Below, piece by piece: positions 36,037-43,137 of a stretch of DNA of 64,000 nt. A program made the position numbers and the translations under genes. The stretch is from Alteromonadaceae bacterium XY-R5. Lineage in GTDB: Bacteria; Pseudomonadota; Gammaproteobacteria; Enterobacterales; Alteromonadaceae. Positions within the stretch are counted from its first letter, which is position 1. Every line of letters begins with the position of its first letter. The DNA lies in the NCBI GenBank assembly GCA_001660395.1, contig LXWE01000002.1, forward strand, positions 1,054,001 to 1,118,000, given 5' to 3'. The notes below the pieces were generated by a model that did no database searches, was not told the origin of the DNA, and saw only the letters and a program-made list of their open reading frames with translations.

Positions 36037-37995
36037 ATGAAGGTAAAATCACTGGCCGTAAGTACTTGTATTCTATGGGGCGTATTTGCCTCTTATGCAC
36101 TGGCGCAAATGCCATTGATTGTGGAAAGTCCAGACGGTGCCATGCAGGTTGAGCTGATAGTAAAGCAAGGAAAACTCACCTATAGCGTGCAGTATCAGCA
36201 CGAGACGTTTTTAGAATCCTCGCCGTTAGGCCTTGAAACATCCATTGGGGATTTTTCTTCTGAGCTTAAATTCGTTTCCGACCAGCATCAGCGCATTCAA
36301 CAATCTTATACCCTGAATCGCGCCAAAGTCAGTCAGGTAGATTATCTGGCCAATCAACTGAGCGCCCGTTTTAGTAACGCTAATGGCGATTTTCTCGACG
36401 TCACTTTTCAGGTCTCTGATCATGATATTGCTTTTCGCTATGGCATTAGTTCAAGCCAGGATGCGACACGAGTTACCGTAATGCATGAATCCACAGGCTT
36501 TAATTTGCCAGATGCTGCGACGACTTTTATCACACCACAAGCACTGCCTATGACAGGCTGGATGCAGACTAAGCCGAGTTATGAAGAGCCTTATACCTAT
36601 GATGCTCCGATGGAACAGCCTTCTCTCTATGGTCAGGGTTATACCTTTCCGGCGCTATTTAAAAATGAAGATAAAGGTTGGCTATTGATTTCAGAAACTG
36701 GCGTTGACGGCCATTATGTTGGCGGCCGCTTGAGTGAAGGCAATAAACAAGGGCTATATAAATTACAATTCCCGCAAGCGGGTGAAAACGGTGGAATAGG
36801 GGAGGTAACCCCTTTTATGGCGCTGCCTGCAACGACGCCTTGGCGCACCATTACATTAGGGAACACACTGACGCCGATTGTCGAATCCACCGTTAGTTAT
36901 GACGTTGTTGCTGAGAAGTACGCGCCATCCACAGAGTATAAAATGGGCCGTGCCACCTGGAGTTGGATTGTGTGGCAGGACAAAAGTATTAACTATAACG
37001 ACCAGATCTCCTTCATCGATTTAGCAGCGCAACTTGGCTTTGAATATGTGCTCATTGATAACTGGTGGGACAGCAATATAGGCTACGAAAACATGGAGAA
37101 ACTGGTGGCTTATGCCGCCAGTAAACAGGTATCGGTGCTTTTATGGTACAACTCAAATGGATGGTGGAATGATGCACCGCAAACGCCTCAGGATAAAATG
37201 AATACCAGTGTGGCGCGTAAACAGGAAATGGCCTGGATGCAACGCATTGGCGTAAAGGGCATTAAAGTCGACTTTTTTGGCGGTGACAAACAACTCACGA
37301 TGCAGCTTTATGAGGATATTCTTACAGATGCCAATGATTTCGGCTTAGGGGTCACCTTTCATGGCTGTACGTTGCCGCGCGGATGGGAGCGTATGTACCC
37401 TAACTTTGTGACCTCCGAAGCCGTGCTGGCCTCAGAAAATCTGGTGTTCCGCCAAGATGCGTTAGATCTACACGCTTATAACGCTACCATACTTCCTTTT
37501 ACCCGAAATGCGGTAGCCGCGATGGACTTTGCGCCAGTATTTTTAAATCAACGATTATCCCGTACTCAGGAACAAGGCTCACTTCGTACGACCACGGATA
37601 CCTTTGAATTAGCCACCAGTGTGTTGTATTTATCTCCCATTCAACATTTTGGCCTAACCCCGAATAACCTAAACGAACAGCCAAAGTATGTGCTGGATTT
37701 TCTACGAAACGTGCCAACAGTGTGGGATGAAACCAGACTTATCGACGGCTATCCGGGCCAGTTTGTGGTGATGGCGCGCCGCAAAGGTACTAAATGGTAT
37801 GTGGTTGCCGTCAATGGGGAAAAGAAGGCCAAAACGTTACAGATAAAATTGCCTATGTTGGCGAATCAGACGATTACTATGCTGAGCGATAAAGAAGATA
37901 AAGGTACGCAGCAGACAAGCAAAACACTTCCAGAAGACGGAAGCCTGACAATACCGTTAATGAGTGAAGGTGGATTGGTGCTTTACCAAAAATAA
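36037..37995 (+). CDS. Glycoside hydrolase family 97
   Basis: A 652-residue secreted glycosidase, starting at ATG 36037 (GGAG nine bases before) with signal peptide MKVKSLAVSTCILWGVFAS, cleavage near ALA-Q. The GH97 layout is complete: an N-terminal beta-sandwich (about 25-290), a (beta/alpha)8 barrel (about 300-560) and a C-terminal beta domain. An aspartate (D412) in GIKVDFFGGD is at the place of the nucleophile of retaining GH97 alpha-galactosidases. Inverting alpha-glucosidases of the SusB type use glutamates instead, so alpha-galactosidase is the better guess. Candidate acid/base glutamates are in VTSEAVLASENLVF. It is a single gene downstream of the regulator/DJ-1 pair. Confidence 0.92.
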   Translation: MKVKSLAVSTCILWGVFASYALAQMPLIVESPDGAMQVELIVKQGKLTYSVQYQHETFLESSPLGLETSIGDFSSELKFVSDQHQRIQQSYTLNRAKVSQVDYLANQLSARFSNANGDFLDVTFQVSDHDIAFRYGISSSQDATRVTVMHESTGFNLPDAATTFITPQALPMTGWMQTKPSYEEPYTYDAPMEQPSLYGQGYTFPALFKNEDKGWLLISETGVDGHYVGGRLSEGNKQGLYKLQFPQAGENGGIGEVTPFMALPATTPWRTITLGNTLTPIVESTVSYDVVAEKYAPSTEYKMGRATWSWIVWQDKSINYNDQISFIDLAAQLGFEYVLIDNWWDSNIGYENMEKLVAYAASKQVSVLLWYNSNGWWNDAPQTPQDKMNTSVARKQEMAWMQRIGVKGIKVDFFGGDKQLTMQLYEDILTDANDFGLGVTFHGCTLPRGWERMYPNFVTSEAVLASENLVFRQDALDLHAYNATILPFTRNAVAAMDFAPVFLNQRLSRTQEQGSLRTTTDTFELATSVLYLSPIQHFGLTPNNLNEQPKYVLDFLRNVPTVWDETRLIDGYPGQFVVMARRKGTKWYVVAVNGEKKAKTLQIKLPMLANQTITMLSDKEDKGTQQTSKTLPEDGSLTIPLMSEGGLVLYQK

Positions 37996-38068
37996 GCATC
38001 GATAAATTTTGAACATAGCAAGTAAGGCTCAAAATTCGAGTCCATAAAGAGACGACGAAAACATTGTA

Positions 38069-38097
38069 GTTACAGGCGTCATTTTGTTACCTGTAAC
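38069..38097. repeat. Inverted repeat at the left edge of the recombinase module
   Basis: GTTACAGG (38069-38076) and CCTGTAAC (38090-38097) are perfect complements 13 bases apart. The right arm is part of the 20-bp direct repeat copy at 38086. Confidence 0.55.
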
Positions 38098-38105
38098 ATT
38101 TTTAT
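38086..38105. repeat. 20-bp direct repeat, left copy
   Basis: GTTACCTGTAACATTTTTAT; matches the copy at 40519-40538 at 19 of 20 positions in the same orientation. The first 12 bases, GTTAC-CT-GTAAC, form a near-palindrome. The two copies bracket the recombinase and its partner gene. Confidence 0.6.
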
Positions 38106-38335
38106 CAATTACAACTGATTAGGCCGAATTACGCTGCCATGTTGTGAGTACGCTATAGCAAAACACCGAAGGGATCCTGCGCATTGCTCATTGAGTGACA
38201 AGGCCAATCGAGAATAACAATTCGCCATCCATAAAAGCACATGTCCACAAACATCAGGCTGATACGCGACTCTTATTGTTAAGAATGATCCGAATACAAA
38301 CGAGCAAATATTTTGGCTGATGTAGTCATTTCGAT

Positions 38336-38361
38336 ATAACACTGCAGAATAACACTGCAGA
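38336..38361. repeat. Tandem duplication, 2 x 13 bp
   Basis: ATAACACTGCAGA occurs twice head to tail with no mismatch in the non-coding gap. Confidence 0.7.
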
Positions 38362-38400
38362 AATAAAAACTAAGTTCGTTAAACTCACATAGGCAAAGCG

Positions 38401-38416
38401 AGGTAATCCATTACCT
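38401..38416. repeat. Palindrome in the gap before the recombinase
   Basis: AGGTAAT-CC-ATTACCT, perfect 7-bp arms. It shares the TTACCT core with the 20-bp repeats. Confidence 0.5.
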
Positions 38417-38541
38417 AAAAGCTAGCTCAGAAAAGAAGGATAGTCTGGTATTCATTAAGCGTTATCAATGGGGTTAGTTGCTAATTATGCCTAACCATAC
38501 AATATAGTAAATTTAACATAACATACATTGTGCGCTATTGA

Positions 38542-39837
38542 CTATATTCCGGATAGGCTGTCCAAAGGTTTAGCTACTGCTGACTCATGACGTTCAATAC
38601 GGCTGGTATGTAAATACTGGGATGTTGTTTCGATACTGTCGTGGCCGGCATCAGCCTGAACATGGGATAAAGGCCGCTGATTTAAGTTAATATCGTGACT
38701 GATTCCGGTGTGACGGATGCTATGCACAGTTTGGCTTCGCACTTCATTGGCATCCTGGTTTAAACCATCTTTCGCAATGTTGTCGGCGGCTAAAAAGATC
38801 ACGTCCATGATTAACTCTCGGATTTGTCGAATACCTAAATTAGCATTCAGTAATCCGGCATCACGACCTCTGCCTGCGGCCTTATGGCGCACAAATAACG
38901 GTGTGTTTTCGCCTGGTTGCGGTAATTCAGTTAAGCCAAGAAAACAACGATATTGTTTTAGAGCTGTTAACAGTGCCTTAGATACGGCAACTGTTCGACG
39001 TTTTCCACCTTTACTGCGCGGAATATAAAAACCCCATACGCCGGTTTTCACATCACGCTTAAACTGGCTCATCATTGGTGAAAAGCCTGGACGAGCGGAA
39101 ACCTCCGAAATACGTAAATAACATCCGTACATAAGGCTAATTAAAAATAAGGTTCGCTGATGAACTTCGGGATCTTTCAATGCTAAATATTGGGCTGCCT
39201 GCATCACATATGACCATTGAAGTTCTGAAAATGCCTTCAATTGTTCATTATCTTCGCCAGCACCAGCATATTGGTCTGTGTGCTTAAATCGACCATGTTT
39301 CATCAACATCATTGCGGGATTACGTTCCATATATTCTTCATTAATTAAGAATGAAAAAAATGAGGATAATATCGCCAATTTTGTTTTTAATGCTTTTTCG
39401 GTGATCCGATATGGTTGTTCAATTCCATCAACCTTTTTACCTAAAAATGGTCTCCAGAGTGGATTTGGATAACGCTCGTTTTCCTCTTTATCTAGAAGGA
39501 ATTGTGCAACATTTCTATATGCTATCAGATTGGGATCTGGCTGTTGGCAATAATCGATATACTGGCTTAAAACGCGTCTAGTAATATCCGATACACTGAT
39601 TTTAATTACATCAAACACCCAATATAGAAAGGTCGTAAGTTCGCTTCGGTAAGTTTTATAGTTATTTTCATTAAATTGCTGTTCGAGCAGCCAATCGCAC
39701 GCATACTCATAAATTAACGCTGCATCATTTACACTGTGCAGCGTTATTTGTGCAATATATTGATTCACCGTAGGATTACCATCCTCAAGATATCTCACTT
39801 GATCAAACAGAGGTATGGCTGGCGGAAGCTGAGTCAT
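38542..39837 (-). CDS. Tyrosine recombinase (site-specific integrase)
   Basis: A 431-residue tyrosine recombinase with the full catalytic set: R242 (YGCYLRISEVSA), K276 (RSKGGKRR), H372 and R375 (VHSIRHTG), H399 (DAGHDSIETT) and the nucleophile Y408 (TSQYLHTSR). The N-terminal part (about 25-185) is a SAM-like core-binding domain. It is much longer than XerC/XerD (about 300) and is not the dif recombinase or an integron integrase (no IntI-specific patch seen). The start codon lies inside a perfect 11-bp inverted repeat. The gene follows a putative RHH gene on the same strand and is bracketed with it by 20-bp direct repeats. Confidence 0.92.
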   Translation of the reverse strand: MTQLPPAIPLFDQVRYLEDGNPTVNQYIAQITLHSVNDAALIYEYACDWLLEQQFNENNYKTYRSELTTFLYWVFDVIKISVSDITRRVLSQYIDYCQQPDPNLIAYRNVAQFLLDKEENERYPNPLWRPFLGKKVDGIEQPYRITEKALKTKLAILSSFFSFLINEEYMERNPAMMLMKHGRFKHTDQYAGAGEDNEQLKAFSELQWSYVMQAAQYLALKDPEVHQRTLFLISLMYGCYLRISEVSARPGFSPMMSQFKRDVKTGVWGFYIPRSKGGKRRTVAVSKALLTALKQYRCFLGLTELPQPGENTPLFVRHKAAGRGRDAGLLNANLGIRQIRELIMDVIFLAADNIAKDGLNQDANEVRSQTVHSIRHTGISHDINLNQRPLSHVQADAGHDSIETTSQYLHTSRIERHESAVAKPLDSLSGI

Positions 39838-39876
39838 AATTCTTTTTAATTTATTGAATTTAAATAGAATTATGAC
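39833..39876. promoter_or_regulatory. Inverted repeat over the recombinase start codon
   Basis: GTCATAATTCT (39833-39843) and AGAATTATGAC (39866-39876) are perfect 11-bp complements with a 22-base AT-rich spacer. The ATG (39835-39837) is inside the left arm. This placement suggests an operator for autoregulation or translational control. Confidence 0.55.
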
Positions 39877-39887
39877 ATTTCAATCAA

Positions 39888-39911
39888 TGCCGATAAATAG
39901 CATTATCGGCA
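39888..39911. repeat. Hairpin between the RHH gene and the recombinase gene
   Basis: TGCCGATAA (39888-39896) and TTATCGGCA (39903-39911), perfect 9-bp arms around ATAGCA. No U-run follows on the minus strand. Confidence 0.5.
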
Positions 39912-39930
39912 ATAAGGCTATATTTATCCC

Positions 39931-40515
39931 TTATACATCAGTAATAAGTTGAAGCCATTCATTCGATTCAAGTGCAGTTTCCAACGTCGACAAACTTCTG
40001 CCTTTTGTTTCTTTGGCAGAGTTCCATGCATCAATATAGACGCTACGAATCACTTCCTGTAAAAGACGTTTTTTATTTGGATGTTTTATCATCAATAATT
40101 CAAACTGCTGTTGCCAAGTTAATGCACTTTCAAGCTGCTGGGTTGATAATTGTTTTAATCCTATCTGCACGCTTTCGTCTGGCTCGAGCAGATATTCAAA
40201 TAACATTTCATAGCTATCCAGGCGTAATTTACTCTTTGCCTTGTCTAATTTAACCAAGGTCTCTTCGCCTAACGTTAGGGTCTTTTTCGCGTGTTGCAAT
40301 TTACTCTTAAATTGGCGATAGCGATTGTTAAGTGCCCTACTCTGTGCAGGAATTAATACTTGTTTTAAGAATGCCTGCGCGTGCTGATATTCCTGCATGC
40401 ACCCCTGCTCAAATTCTGATCGTCCAATCTCAGCCTGCAAATAATCCGGATGCCAACTACCCATATGTTTGCCCTGCTCAACAAACATTGTCCAAAAATA
40501 ATTTTGATCGCCCAT
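39931..40515 (-). CDS. Putative ribbon-helix-helix protein paired with the recombinase
   Basis: A 194-residue basic/amphipathic protein with no match I can name. Residues about 78-112 (KKTLTLGEETLVKLDKAKSK, then a helix-turn-helix ending FEYLLEP) have the strand-helix-helix look of an RHH domain such as that at the C-terminus of MatP; this is an inference from pattern only. The N-terminal half is helical and aromatic. The GTG/ATG start region is immediately downstream of a GTTAC-CT-GTAAC near-palindrome, so the protein may bind its own promoter. It is transcribed toward the recombinase gene with a 93-base gap. Confidence 0.6.
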   Translation of the reverse strand: MGDQNYFWTMFVEQGKHMGSWHPDYLQAEIGRSEFEQGCMQEYQHAQAFLKQVLIPAQSRALNNRYRQFKSKLQHAKKTLTLGEETLVKLDKAKSKLRLDSYEMLFEYLLEPDESVQIGLKQLSTQQLESALTWQQQFELLMIKHPNKKRLLQEVIRSVYIDAWNSAKETKGRSLSTLETALESNEWLQLITDV

Positions 40516-40518
40516 CAC

Positions 40519-40538
40519 GTTACCTGTAACACTTTTAT
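40519..40538. repeat. 20-bp direct repeat, right copy
   Basis: GTTACCTGTAACACTTTTAT, one mismatch to the copy at 38086-38105. It abuts the start codon of the putative RHH gene, at the position of an operator or ribosome binding site. Confidence 0.6.
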
Positions 40539-40957
40539 ATTAATAGCTTAACGTGAAACTTTATTCTAATAAACACATAAATAGTTTATGTGACTTTATG
40601 TGAAAGAAGGAATGTAGAAGGAAATAAGAAAAGAAAATGAGGAAAAATATCGCGTTCAAATATTAGACTAATGGATAATGTACCAAACGATTTATATTCA
40701 ACAAAATGCTCTAAAGCTTCTCAGCTCCACTGGCCTGTCAGTTTCCTTGTGACCCGATCCCGGTCTGAATTGATACGGCCTTTTTTATTTCTGTCCGTCA
40801 ATTTTTCTAATAAATACTAATACCAGAAAATATGAATAATCTTTTGGCTAGGTGTAACATCCATGTGTAACCTAATTATTATTGTATTACTTATGTGTTC
40901 CACAACAAAATATACACAAAATAATTAACAATGAAAACACTTTTCAACATCAAGTGA
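40539..40957. other. 419-base gap between the RHH gene and the CDF gene
   Basis: AT-rich, no convincing gene. There are two copies of GTGTAAC (near 40852 and 40865) and a poor hairpin followed by TTTTTTATTT near 40765-40795 that is not convincing as a terminator. It probably holds the promoter of the RHH-recombinase unit. Confidence 0.5.
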
Positions 40958-41842
40958 TTAGTCTGTAAGTTGACGAGGCTCAATGTGTACCACAACGTCT
41001 TTAACAGCAAATTCGTCTGCAAGTAATTGTTCAACTCTATCAGCGACTTCGTGCGCCTTAGCCGTGGACATAGAAGCATCAACCAACAAAGTAATATCTG
41101 CGTAGATGCCCTTCCCTGTATGTCTTGATCGTACGCGGCTAACTTCAAATACTTCTTCAATATTTCTATTAACCTCGGATGCCACGGCTTTTGCATCTAT
41201 ATGGGTTTCATCCACCAGAATCGGTATCGCCTTTTGAAACAAACGAAATGCCAGGATAAATATAATGATAGCTACGATAGCTGCTAGCACAGCATCAATC
41301 CAATAATATCCCAGTGTCGATAATTGCCAGCCAATAATAACTGCAATAGTTGTGAGAACATCGCTAAAAGTGTGTGATGCATCGGCTTCTAGTAAGGACG
41401 AATTGAGTCGTTTAGCCCAACGTCCTTCCCATAGAGTTAACCCTATATTACATCCTAAGGAAACTAACAGAATCACTAATCCAAGGTAACTCTGCTCAAC
41501 TGGATTTCCAAAATGCTCAAACGCATTTATAAGCACCTCAAACCCCACAATCGCGAGCAATGAGGCTAAGCCGAACACCGCAAGTTGCTCGAATTTAGTA
41601 TGTCCATAGGGATGATTTTCATCTGCAGGTTGCGCCGCTACTCGCATTGCCAACCAGGCAATTACGTTATTGGCAACGTCAGTGAGTGAATGCAATGCAT
41701 CAGCAATGATAGCAGTTGAATTGGTTAGAATGCCGACAAAGAGTTTAATCAATGCCATCAGCGTATTTATCACGCCTTCTATGATCAACACCCTTAACAC
41801 TTGGCTTGATTTATTTTTTGGGGAATCAATGACTAACGGCAT
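40958..41842 (-). CDS. Cation diffusion facilitator family transporter
   Basis: A 294-residue CDF antiporter that exports divalent metal in exchange for protons. Six hydrophobic helices lie between about 15 and 205, followed by a cytoplasmic metal-sensing domain with IEEVFEVSRVRSRHTGKGIYADITLLVDASM. The transport site is of the HD-HD kind: H51 and D55 in ADALHSLTD, and H157 and D161 in ADASHTFSD. That suggests Zn2+ (ZitB/CzcD-like) rather than the DD-HD site of FieF. The ATG at 41842 lacks a strong Shine-Dalgarno. It is a single gene downstream of the tRNA cluster. Confidence 0.92.
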   Translation of the reverse strand: MPLVIDSPKNKSSQVLRVLIIEGVINTLMALIKLFVGILTNSTAIIADALHSLTDVANNVIAWLAMRVAAQPADENHPYGHTKFEQLAVFGLASLLAIVGFEVLINAFEHFGNPVEQSYLGLVILLVSLGCNIGLTLWEGRWAKRLNSSLLEADASHTFSDVLTTIAVIIGWQLSTLGYYWIDAVLAAIVAIIIFILAFRLFQKAIPILVDETHIDAKAVASEVNRNIEEVFEVSRVRSRHTGKGIYADITLLVDASMSTAKAHEVADRVEQLLADEFAVKDVVVHIEPRQLTD

Positions 41843-42051
41843 ATATCTCTCTTCAAGAAAGGCAATAAAATCACGTTAGCTGAATTGATATTAAATTGCG
41901 AGAAACGATGTAAGGTAAATTAGGTAAGTGTAAAATAATGGCATGAGACATTACCGATGGGTATCGGGAATAAATGGAGTTCGAAATAATCAGCTAAATG
42001 TTGATAACGTCAGCTCGACTGAATTGATTTTATTTATTTGATTATATTGGT

Positions 42052-42072
42052 TAAATCTGACTATCAGATTTA
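42052..42072 (-). terminator. Hairpin immediately after tRNA-Leu
   Basis: TAAATCTGA and TCAGATTTA are perfect 9-bp arms around a 3-nt loop, starting two bases after the tRNA CCA end. There is little U-run, so it may be a processing signal rather than a terminator. Confidence 0.45.
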
Positions 42073-42074
42073 GA

Positions 42075-42161
42075 TGGTGCCCGGGGCCGGACTTGAACCG
42101 GCACGCTGTTACCAGCGAGGGATTTTAAATCCCTTGTGTCTACCAATTTCACCACCCGGGC
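42075..42161 (-). tRNA. tRNA-Leu (anticodon UAA)
   Basis: 87 nt including an encoded CCA. The acceptor GCCCGGG pairs with its 3' side, the anticodon arm is GGGATTTAAAATCCC, the long class II variable arm is present and the T arm has GGTTCAAGTCC. Third of a Gly-Cys-Leu cluster behind pgsA, as in E. coli. Confidence 0.96.
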
Positions 42162-42189
42162 ATCGGGTTGCTCGTAATGAGCGAGGTGA

Positions 42190-42263
42190 TGGAGGCGGAA
42201 CCCGGAGTCGAACCGAGATCCACGGATTTGCAATCCGCTGCATAGCCATTCTGCCATTCCGCC
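42190..42263 (-). tRNA. tRNA-Cys (anticodon GCA)
   Basis: 74 nt with encoded CCA. The acceptor GGCGGAA pairs with TTCCGCC, the anticodon arm is CGGATTGCAAATCCG, and the T arm has GGTTCGACTCC. Confidence 0.96.
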
Positions 42264-42265
42264 TT

Positions 42266-42341
<76 letters not shown>

Positions 42342-42496
42342 TTAGCGCTTCGTTAACATTGTGTCCCGAAGCGATGGCGTGCATTCTACCGTCAAACTCT
42401 GGGGTGTCAACACTAAAAAAGCGCTTTGTGAATCGTTTGCTGCTTTTTTGATTAATATGATCTAATTATCGACAATCTAAGGGAAAAATCGGAAAT

Positions 42497-43066
42497 TTAT
42501 TTAGTTTTTCCGCTTAAATCAGCCCAGGCAGCAAGGGTATAGGTGACCATTGACCAGGCAGATAAAATACCTGCGATGTATAAAAGAATATGTCCCAGGC
42601 TTACCCAGTAAATAGTGACGCCCATAAATACTTCTAATTCTGACAGTAATCCGATCAGCGCTAACATTTGTGCGGTGGTTTTTAATTTCCCAATGAAATT
42701 TACTTTTACTGTGTCACGTTTCCCGTTTGAGGCCATCCATTCTCTTAAAGCGGATACATAGATTTCTCGTGCTAACAATAAAATTGCAGGGATGGTGATC
42801 CAGGCAGATTGGTACGTGTGTGTAATCATGAGTAGCGCGACAGCGACTATTAATTTGTCGGCGACGGGATCTAAAAATGCTCCGAAAGGCGTACTCTGTT
42901 GTAATTTTCGCGCCAAATAACCATCAAACCAATCTGTGATGGCAGCAGCCCAGAAGATAAATGCAGCGGCCTGATGTGCCCATTTCCAATCGAGGAAATA
43001 CACAACCACGAACACTGGAATAATTAGCACACGTATCAGGGTAATAATATTAGGAATTGTCCACAT
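42497..43066 (-). CDS. pgsA: CDP-diacylglycerol--glycerol-3-phosphate 3-phosphatidyltransferase
   Basis: Makes phosphatidylglycerol phosphate, the committed step to phosphatidylglycerol and cardiolipin, in the inner membrane. The 189-residue protein has about four to five hydrophobic helices and the complete CDP-alcohol phosphotransferase motif: D48-G49-x2-A52-R53-x8-G62-x3-D66-x3-D70 (DWFDGYLARKL then GAFLDPVADK). It lies 71 bases after uvrC and before tRNA-Gly, the classical uvrY-uvrC-pgsA-tRNA order. Confidence 0.97.
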   Translation of the reverse strand: MWTIPNIITLIRVLIIPVFVVVYFLDWKWAHQAAAFIFWAAAITDWFDGYLARKLQQSTPFGAFLDPVADKLIVAVALLMITHTYQSAWITIPAILLLAREIYVSALREWMASNGKRDTVKVNFIGKLKTTAQMLALIGLLSELEVFMGVTIYWVSLGHILLYIAGILSAWSMVTYTLAAWADLSGKTK

Positions 43067-43137
43067 GCGGGCTCACCACGACGAATACGACCCGATAACG
43101 GCTGGGTCGAAAGTTAAAAACAAGGGTACTTCAGTTT

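Larger units (their letters stand above)
37996..38541. other. 546-base gap between GH97 and the recombinase gene
   Basis: No convincing gene. It holds an inverted repeat GTTACAGG/CCTGTAAC (38069-38097), one copy of the 20-bp repeat bracketing the recombinase module, a 2 x 13-bp tandem duplication (38336-38361) and a palindrome AGGTAAT-CC-ATTACCT (38401-38416). A 77-codon frame on the minus strand (38109-38342) has no good start signal and a Cys/Ser-rich, non-protein-like composition. No terminator is obvious for GH97. Confidence 0.6.

Noticed and set aside
38109-38342. 77-codon minus-strand frame in the gap before the recombinase
   Set aside because: No ribosome site, Cys/Ser-rich composition unlike the neighbours, and it crosses repeats; treated as non-coding.
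38086-40538. Integron with attC-like sites
   Set aside because: The recombinase lacks recognisable IntI features, and the repeats have no attC layout (no paired RYYYAAC/GTTRRRY ends); no cassette array is present.
40740-40800. Terminator-like hairpin followed by TTTTTTATTT
   Set aside because: The possible arms pair only over three or four bases with a long loop; not convincing.
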